The position numbers were made by a program, and so were the translations under genes. From positions 398 to 18,583 of the forward strand of contig DFBT01000016.1 in NCBI GenBank assembly GCA_002366725.1: a DNA stretch of 18,186 nucleotides, given 5' to 3'. The notes beneath the pieces are model-generated. The model saw only the letters and a list, made by a program, of their open reading frames with translations. It made no database searches and was not told the origin of the DNA. The DNA is from Caldifarciminota bacterium UBA3073 (lineage in GTDB: Bacteria; Hydrothermota; UBA3073). Positions 13,045 through 18,186 of the stretch are shown here, one piece after another (position 1 is the stretch's first letter; each line of letters starts with the position of its first letter).

Positions 13045-15522
13045 ATGGATAAAATTATGATTGCTCTGTTCATCTCTATCTCATCTGTGGGCTTGCCGGG
13101 AAAGGGGATGAAGATAGAGGTGGATAGGGATGAAGGTATACCCGCTGTCACAAGAGGGAACGACAGGGAGGCAATACCGAGAATGATCAATTTCCAGGGG
13201 TTCCTGACAGATGCAACTGGAGATACTGCGCTCACGGGAACCTACGATATGGAATTTGCGATTTACAATGCGCTATCTGGTGGGGATGTCCTGTGGGGTG
13301 AGACACAGAGCGGAATTTCAGTTGACAACGGTGTATTCAATGTTATCCTCGGAGAGAACAATGCCATTCCCGACTCCGTATTTCTCAATTATACCGACCT
13401 GTATCTCGAATTGAAAGTGAGTAACCAGACCCTGAGTCCCAGACAGAAGATAGTGAGCGTGGGGAGAAGTTACAAGTCAATGTTTGCCGACACATCGGAT
13501 TATGCGGGGTCGTCAGTTTATGCCGATTCTGCGGGAGTAACCGGATATTCTTTTGACAGTTATCACGCTCTATATTCAGATACCGCCCAGTATACCCTCG
13601 GTGGAGGTTCTACATCCTGGGCAGATTCCGCCGGTCACGCAGATGTGGCAGATTCCTCCGTGGTTTCAGATAATACCCATTCCGTTGAAGGTCAATCTCT
13701 CTCCGACCTGGATTCGAGGTTCATAAATGCCCAGACGCCTGACACCCTTATGGGTAGCGGCACAACCCTCCTCAGGCTCAACAATACAGACGGTGATAAT
13801 GTCCTCGAGGTTTCCGGGACGGCATCCAGCATGAGTGCCGCATATGGTGTAAAGAGCACCGTTGGCAATAGCGGCCCCGGCCTTACTTATGCGGTTTTTG
13901 GACATGCAACGGCGTCCTCAGCTCAGGCTCACGGAGTAAGGGGCTATGCCGTTAACACCGGGACCGGAACCTCCTACGGAGGTTCCTTCAGTACCTCTTC
14001 TGGGGGCACGGGTGTCCATTATGGCGTGAGTGCGATGGGATACGCAAGCTCCGGTAGTAATACATACGGCGTTTACGGTTTTGGAAAAAATACGGGGAGC
14101 GGCTCCGTTTATGGGGGGTACTTTAAGGCGGACACCTCGGGCACGGGGCTCCATTACGGTCTATATGTGGAATCTGATTCCTTTGCAATATATGCCAGGA
14201 CTAACTCTCCGCTCGGGGGCTATGCGGGATATTTCGACGGTAATGTGAGGGTAGCAAGCAATGTAACATCCGATGAATTCTACAGAGGAACGGTAAATCC
14301 GGACAGCGCGCTCATGACGAAGAAGTATATTAACGACGAGATACTATCCGCAGTGCGTCACGCCCCAACTATCGTGATCTCCCGTTCTCCCGATTCTACG
14401 GGTGATTTCGTATGTGACGGGGCAAATGACGAGTTGGAGATACAGACGGCACTCGATTCTATAAACGGCGTTGGTGGAGGAGTGGTCTATGTGAGGCGTG
14501 GGGTTTATAATCTGAATACGGGTGTTCAGGTGAGGTCGAACTGCGTTCTCACTGGAGCGGGCGCGGGAACGGTAATTAATGGCCCCGGCGCGGGAGAAAC
14601 TATATTTGCCAACGGAGACAGTATGGTAACCATCGAAAATCTGAAGGTAACCGGAGGTGTCGTTGGTATCAGTTTCTTTGATGTGTGGAAGAGCAAAATA
14701 AAGCAATGCTGGGTTGAAAACGGAGATGCTGCGGGGATAAAACTTGTTGGCTCTGGTGGATTAGCCAGCTCTCATTATAATGTAGTTGCACACAGTATCT
14801 GTGATAATTACGGTGTGGGTCAATACTGTATCCACATCTGTGGCTATGAAAATGTGATCGATGGAAATAATGTCAGAAATGCCTCTTCGGCAGGTATTTA
14901 TCTCAATGGAGAGAAGATGTCGACTATCGTAGAAAATGTTATCAATCAGTCATCTGGAAACGCAATAAAAGTCGAAGGTTACAGTATAAATAACACCCTG
15001 GTAGGTAATACCTGTAAGGGAGGAATACATCTTTCGGAATCCGTAAAAAATACTCTGGTCGGCAACTCCTGTTACTGGGGCGGCATCTATTTGCAGAACA
15101 GTAACGAGAACACAGTTGTGGGAAATCTATGCGAACTTGATCAATCTTCTCCCGGTATACACCTGGACTTAAGTAACAGGAATACCGTCAGTGGGAATGT
15201 TTGTACATCCAACCCTTACGGTATGGTTATCGGAGGACAGGATAATTCTGTAACCGGCAATGTGTGTTCAAATAACATAAATGTCGGAATTTATATTAAT
15301 GGTAGCTTCAATGCAGTGAATGACAATCGTTGTATAGGTAACGCAACGAATGGGATAAACCTTGCGGCGAATGCAACAGAGAATATCGTTTGGAGTAATA
15401 TGTTAAGGGGTAATGGGCAAACAAACTATATTGATTCTGGAATAAATACGAGGGATGATGATGCGGGTGCCACCGGGGGGAGCGGGGGTCGTTGTTCCGC
15501 GGGCGCCGCCAACTTCGAGTGA
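13045..15522 (+). CDS. Large surface protein with right-handed beta-helix and cysteine ladder
   Basis: 825 residues. A short signal-like N-terminus (1-19) is followed by a module at about 45-150 (INFQGFLTDATGD...GTYDMEFAIYNA...LWGE...VDNGVFNVILG...YLELKVS), common at the start of secreted fibre-like proteins. A linker of repeated D-S/T-A words (150-210) follows, then Gly/Tyr-rich repeats (about 255-400: YGVYGFG, YGGYF, YAGYFDG). A pectate-lyase/NosD-type beta-helix from about 440 to 800 starts VCDGANDELEIQTALDSI and VVYVRRGVYNL. Coils repeat N-T/S-x-x-G-N-x-C with Cys at 657, 676, 696, 720, 741 and 763. Unlike its upstream neighbour it has no FlgD-like C-terminus. AAGAGGG precedes ATG 13045. 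A role in adhesion, glycan binding or fibre formation is possible; no catalytic residues were identified. Confidence 0.75.
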   Translation: MDKIMIALFISISSVGLPGKGMKIEVDRDEGIPAVTRGNDREAIPRMINFQGFLTDATGDTALTGTYDMEFAIYNALSGGDVLWGETQSGISVDNGVFNVILGENNAIPDSVFLNYTDLYLELKVSNQTLSPRQKIVSVGRSYKSMFADTSDYAGSSVYADSAGVTGYSFDSYHALYSDTAQYTLGGGSTSWADSAGHADVADSSVVSDNTHSVEGQSLSDLDSRFINAQTPDTLMGSGTTLLRLNNTDGDNVLEVSGTASSMSAAYGVKSTVGNSGPGLTYAVFGHATASSAQAHGVRGYAVNTGTGTSYGGSFSTSSGGTGVHYGVSAMGYASSGSNTYGVYGFGKNTGSGSVYGGYFKADTSGTGLHYGLYVESDSFAIYARTNSPLGGYAGYFDGNVRVASNVTSDEFYRGTVNPDSALMTKKYINDEILSAVRHAPTIVISRSPDSTGDFVCDGANDELEIQTALDSINGVGGGVVYVRRGVYNLNTGVQVRSNCVLTGAGAGTVINGPGAGETIFANGDSMVTIENLKVTGGVVGISFFDVWKSKIKQCWVENGDAAGIKLVGSGGLASSHYNVVAHSICDNYGVGQYCIHICGYENVIDGNNVRNASSAGIYLNGEKMSTIVENVINQSSGNAIKVEGYSINNTLVGNTCKGGIHLSESVKNTLVGNSCYWGGIYLQNSNENTVVGNLCELDQSSPGIHLDLSNRNTVSGNVCTSNPYGMVIGGQDNSVTGNVCSNNINVGIYINGSFNAVNDNRCIGNATNGINLAANATENIVWSNMLRGNGQTNYIDSGINTRDDDAGATGGSGGRCSAGAANFE

Positions 15523-15639
15523 TATATATCCGGGTTTTTTACGGGAGACACCGGACATTTGTGAGTGTGAATTCGATTCGTGCCAAGTATGATCCCTTTT
15601 TTTTATTTTTGATATTTGATTTTTCTTATAGGGGGGTTT

Positions 15640-16125
15640 ATGGGAGTTGAACAGCTTGGACTGATGTTTGCGGTGGCGGGTGCAGCCGTGGCATCATTTA
15701 TGGGGGGTTGTGGCTCCGCGATAGGACTTGGTATAGTTGGAAGGAGCGCAACGGGAGTGCTGACCGAGGATCCCGACAAATTCGGGAAGATATTCCTGCT
15801 GGCGGTTCTTCCATCTACACAGGGGTTTTATGGTTTTATCATTGCGATAATTGTAATACTGAAACTTGGACTTCTCGGTGGAACGCCCCTGCTGCCAACT
15901 ACCGTACAGGGACTACAGATTTTTATCGCTTCACTGCCCTGTGCAATTGCGTGTTTCACATCGGGTATTCACCAGGGGAAGGTCTGTGCCTCGGGGGTTG
16001 AGATGGCTGCAAAACAGCCGGACGCCGCGATGAGGGCTGTTATATACGGCGTTATGGTAGAGACATATGCAGTCCTTGGTCTGGTTATATCCTTCCTCAT
16101 CATATTCATAGGGATAAAAATATGA
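15640..16125 (+). CDS. atpK: V-type ATP synthase subunit K (membrane rotor)
   Basis: 161 residues with four membrane helices arranged as two hairpins, each an ATPase proteolipid repeat (GGCGSAIGLGIVGRSATG...LPSTQGFYGF; SGIHQGKVCASG...MVETYAVLGLVISFLL). The ion-binding carboxylate is Glu141 in the fourth helix (MVETYAVLG); the first hairpin has the carboxylate-free LPSTQGFYGF pattern, as is usual for bacterial V-type K subunits. The rings of such subunits move H+ or Na+; the Q and E placement is compatible with Na+ use but does not prove it. The ATG at 15640, 3 nt after a GGGGGG run, is chosen over an in-frame start at 15616. A 117-nt gap separates it from the beta-helix gene. Subunit I is not upstream. 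Confidence 0.93.
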   Translation: MGVEQLGLMFAVAGAAVASFMGGCGSAIGLGIVGRSATGVLTEDPDKFGKIFLLAVLPSTQGFYGFIIAIIVILKLGLLGGTPLLPTTVQGLQIFIASLPCAIACFTSGIHQGKVCASGVEMAAKQPDAAMRAVIYGVMVETYAVLGLVISFLIIFIGIKI

Positions 16126-16144
16126 GGAAGAAGACCACAGACAA

Positions 16145-16173
16145 CCCCGTAAAGTCGCTTTGCGCCAACGGGG
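16145..16173. repeat. CCCCGT/ACGGGG hairpin repeat in the atpK-atpE gap
   Basis: CCCCGT (16145-16150) pairs with ACGGGG (16168-16173). It is followed by GCAAGCAAAC and flanked by AGAC-type words, the same layout as the copy at 9713-9741. It starts 20 nt after the atpK stop. No T-run follows, so it is unlikely to be a simple terminator. Confidence 0.7.
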
Positions 16174-16219
16174 CAAGCAAACCACAGACCATAGACCTAA
16201 TGAACCCAATGACTAATGA

Positions 16220-16257
16220 CCCCGATGAAATAGCTCACAAGTTCGCATTTCACGGGG
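16220..16257. repeat. CCCCG-TGAAAT/ATTTCA-CGGGG hairpin repeat
   Basis: CCCCGATGAAAT (16220-16231) pairs with ATTTCACGGGG (16247-16257), leaving one bulged A. The inner word GAAATAGCT recurs at 16992-17000, and GCATTTCACRGG at 17003-17014, linking it to the repeats in the atpE-atpC gap. It is bordered by AATGACC words at 16215 and 16264. The 214-nt atpK-atpE gap holds nothing else except a TATAAT at 16317-16322 without a convincing -35. Confidence 0.7.
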
Positions 16258-16339
16258 TAAACAAATGACCAATGATAGGTATGATAAGAGGTCTCTGATT
16301 GAGTTTTTGATACCACTATAATTCCAGAGGGGAGCTCAA

Positions 16340-16924
16340 ATGAATAAGGTGTCCAAAAAAATACTGGAAGATGTAGAAAAAGAGGGCAATAGAATCGTTG
16401 AAGAGGCAAAAGAGAAGAAAAAGGAGATAGAGAAGGCAACCGAAAGTGAGATTAAAAAACTTACAGAAGAAATCGATCTGGAAGTAAAAGAGACGGAGGA
16501 AAGAGAGTATGAAAGACTGATGGGTTTGAAAAATATTGAGCAAAGGAATATCTTGCTTGGGTACAAACATAATTTAATGAACCAGCTATTCGAGGAGATT
16601 CGGGAAGAAATACTGAAGAGTAATGGGTATCCCAAGCTCATTGATTCCCTCTTCGAGGTGGGCGTTGAATCGGGGAAAGAAGATGTCCTCGTGGGAAAGG
16701 ACGAAAAAATCATCAATAAAAAGTTCATCGATAAGTTGAACAAGGATAAGGGCTGGCACCTTAAACTGTCAAAAGAGAGGGTTCCAATAAAAGGGGGATT
16801 TATCCTGAGGGGTGAGAAAACTGAGATAGATGCCTCGATTGAAACGGTACTCGGAGAGAAGAGAGAGATATTGGAGCCCGAATTGGTTGATATACTGTTC
16901 GGGGAGAGGCAAGGTGTCAGGTGA
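16340..16924 (+). CDS. atpE: V-type ATP synthase subunit E (peripheral stalk)
   Basis: 194 residues. The N-terminal 90 residues are highly charged and helical, with Lys/Glu coiled-coil character (KILEDVEKEGNRIVEEAKEK), and the C-terminal domain contains the family hallmark GGFILRGEKTEIDASIETVL followed by LEPELVDILFGE. In V/A-type ATPases subunit E pairs with G/H to form the peripheral stalk holding the catalytic head. ATG 16340 follows AGAGGGGAG (16326-16334). The start lies about 18 nt after a TATAAT, so an internal promoter is possible but unproven. The gaps on both sides (214 and 253 nt) are unusually long for this operon and full of hairpins. Confidence 0.93.
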   Translation: MNKVSKKILEDVEKEGNRIVEEAKEKKKEIEKATESEIKKLTEEIDLEVKETEEREYERLMGLKNIEQRNILLGYKHNLMNQLFEEIREEILKSNGYPKLIDSLFEVGVESGKEDVLVGKDEKIINKKFIDKLNKDKGWHLKLSKERVPIKGGFILRGEKTEIDASIETVLGEKREILEPELVDILFGERQGVR

Positions 16925-16969
16925 TAGGTGTCGGGTTTAGGGTGAGATATGATTCCAGTGGAATAGTTA

Positions 16970-17056
16970 CCCTGTTGAATAGCTTCCTGAAGAAATAGCT
17001 AAGCATTTCACAGGACGAGTCGCTTCCACCCTGTTGAATAGCTCTGCTTCAACAGG
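16970..17056. repeat. CCCTGTTGAATAGCT direct repeat and hairpins
   Basis: CCCTGTTGAATAGCT occurs twice, at 16970-16984 and 17029-17043. The second copy forms a perfect 9-bp stem, CCTGTTGAA (17030-17038) with TTCAACAGG (17048-17056), loop 9 nt. The first can pair less perfectly with ATTTCACAGG (17005-17014). The words match the hairpin family at 16220, with the CCCCG arm changed to CCCTG. They lie in the atpE-atpC gap. Confidence 0.75.
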
Positions 17057-17060
17057 ACAG

Positions 17061-17138
17061 GCCACAATGTAAAAGTAAAGGCAAGTTACATGTGGCAAGC
17101 AGGGCAGGCAGCATTCCACGGGATAAAAATGTGGGATG
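17061..17138. repeat. Two further hairpins before atpC
   Basis: GCCACAATGTAA (17061-17072) pairs with TTACATGTGGC (17086-17096) with one bulged base. CATTCCAC (17112-17119) pairs with GTGGGATG (17131-17138) with one wobble pair. Together with the previous entry they leave little of the atpE-atpC gap unstructured, ending 39 nt before the atpC start. Confidence 0.55.
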
Positions 17139-17177
17139 TGAAACGGGTAAGGTGATAGATGCAACTATCCGATTTGT

Positions 17178-18186
17178 ATGGTCGTAAAATTCCCCCATAT
17201 TGAAAGTGAGGACGAGAGATATGTCTATGCCGTGGCGAGAATAAGGGCGCTCGAGACGAGACTTCTCTCTCCCCAGAAGGTTTCGAGACTTGTGGGTCTC
17301 TCATCTGAAGAACTCCTGAAATCCCTCGGAGATACCGATTATGCCCCTTTTCTTCCTTCTTCTCCGCGAGACTGTGAGCTTATTATAGACAGTGGAAGAA
17401 AAATGCTCTTCTCCCTTATGGATAAACTGATTTTAGATTCCCCGGTGATTGAGTTTCTGAAGGCAAGATTTGATAACTACAACATAAAAATAAGTCTCAA
17501 AGCAAAGATCACCGAAACTGAACCAAAGACCCTCTCGCCGTACGGAAACATATCCACTTCTGAAATAACGGATATATTCAGAAATGAGTTATATTCAAGA
17601 CTTCCAGCTCAGTATGAAGAGGGAATTAAAAGGGCTGTGGAGGCTTACTATGTTGATAGAGACCCCTCCGTGCTGGACATAATTATAGACCGGAGTTACT
17701 TTGCCTATCGAGGGGAAAAAACTCTTAAATCCGGTGATCTGTTTCTCGCGTCGCTCCATAAGATAAGTATAGACCTCACCAACATAAAGACGCTTTCAAG
17801 AACAAAGTGGGCGAGGGTGGAAAAGAGAAAGTTTTCCCGGGGGTTGATTGACGGCGGCTTTATCCCCCATAGAGAATTTATGGATGTCTACGACGAGGCA
17901 GATGAGAATCTGTGGGAGAGATTTAAATTCACCCCTTACTTTCACATCCTGACTGAGGGTGCACCCGCTGTATTTAAAGACGGTTCATTCCTGAAGCTGG
18001 AGAAATTATGTGATGACACATTTCTCGATTTTCTTGGGACCACGAAATTTCTTACCTTTGGCGTTGAGCCCATAGTGTCATATTTCTACGCAAGGGAGAA
18101 TGAATTTAAGGTCTTACGGATGCTCTTTACGGCGAGTATCTACGGAATAGAACAGGATGTTCTCAAGGAGAGATTGCCGGAGGTGT
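17178..18186 (+). CDS. atpC: V-type ATP synthase subunit C (3' end outside window)
   Basis: 336 codons are visible, open to the window edge; the usual family length is about 330-350, so the gene is almost complete. The start MVVKFPHIESEDERYVYAV and the segment YVYAVARIRALETRLL match the N-terminal helix of the V0-d/AC39-type central socket, which couples the rotor ring to the central shaft. The end, RMLFTASIYGIEQDVLKERL, matches the conserved C-terminal helix pattern before the end of the family. ATG 17178 is the only ATG in frame after the upstream stop at 17148-17150, but no good ribosome-binding site precedes it. The order K-E-C fits bacterial V-type operons; F, A, B and D would be expected downstream. 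Confidence 0.9.
   Translation, partial: MVVKFPHIESEDERYVYAVARIRALETRLLSPQKVSRLVGLSSEELLKSLGDTDYAPFLPSSPRDCELIIDSGRKMLFSLMDKLILDSPVIEFLKARFDNYNIKISLKAKITETEPKTLSPYGNISTSEITDIFRNELYSRLPAQYEEGIKRAVEAYYVDRDPSVLDIIIDRSYFAYRGEKTLKSGDLFLASLHKISIDLTNIKTLSRTKWARVEKRKFSRGLIDGGFIPHREFMDVYDEADENLWERFKFTPYFHILTEGAPAVFKDGSFLKLEKLCDDTFLDFLGTTKFLTFGVEPIVSYFYARENEFKVLRMLFTASIYGIEQDVLKERLPEV

Noticed and set aside
15536..15565. Fifth copy of the conserved promoter upstream of atpK (contains TTTACGGGAG)
   Set aside because: The 10-mer is present, but no TTGACA or TATAAT stands at the right distance.

Overview
The window reads as a fragment of a bacterial genome from an uncultured lineage, probably of the WOR-3/Stahlbacteria, TA06 or Cloacimonadota type. 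This is inferred from the combination of secreted proteins ending in FlgD-like/type IX-style C-terminal domains, a PorV-like outer-membrane barrel, a bacterial V-type ATP synthase operon, and spacers full of short palindromic repeats. The phylum is a guess; a Gram-negative envelope is well supported by the lipoproteins, beta-barrel and periplasmic binding protein. All convincing genes are on the + strand.

Left part (1-8978), accessory in character. After a repeat-rich leader come three short transcription units, each headed by an almost identical sigma70-type promoter. Unit 1 holds an isoprenylcysteine methyltransferase-family membrane enzyme, a lipoprotein with two Cache domains, and a GT-C membrane glycosyltransferase interrupted by an in-frame amber stop. 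Unit 2 is a complete ABC importer (binding lipoprotein, two permeases, ATPase) of the iron/thiamine/polyamine type. Unit 3 is a secreted beta-propeller protein with a C-terminal sorting-type domain; it carries a frameshift and ends at a strong intrinsic terminator.

Middle (8979-10022). About 1 kb without protein genes contains inverted repeats, a fourth copy of the same promoter, tRNA-Lys(CTT) and tRNA-Arg(ACG), a 41-bp tandem repeat, and low-complexity word repeats.

Right part (10023-18186), housekeeping plus surface genes. rpmH (L34) overlaps yidD directly; rnpA, usually between them, is missing. A tightly packed set follows: a lipoprotein, a PorV-like barrel, a small secreted protein with a FlgD-like domain, and an 825-residue beta-helix surface protein with a cysteine ladder. 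Then come V-type ATP synthase subunits K, E and C, with C running off the window. Both intergenic gaps in the ATP synthase cluster are filled with hairpin repeats related to those near the tRNAs.

The signals most worth following are the four-copy promoter with a conserved spacer, the dispersed CCCCGT/CCTGTT hairpin family inside the ATP synthase operon, the rpmH-yidD junction without rnpA, and the four-gene surface cluster. Two disrupted genes close together suggest either decay of the left part or consensus errors.
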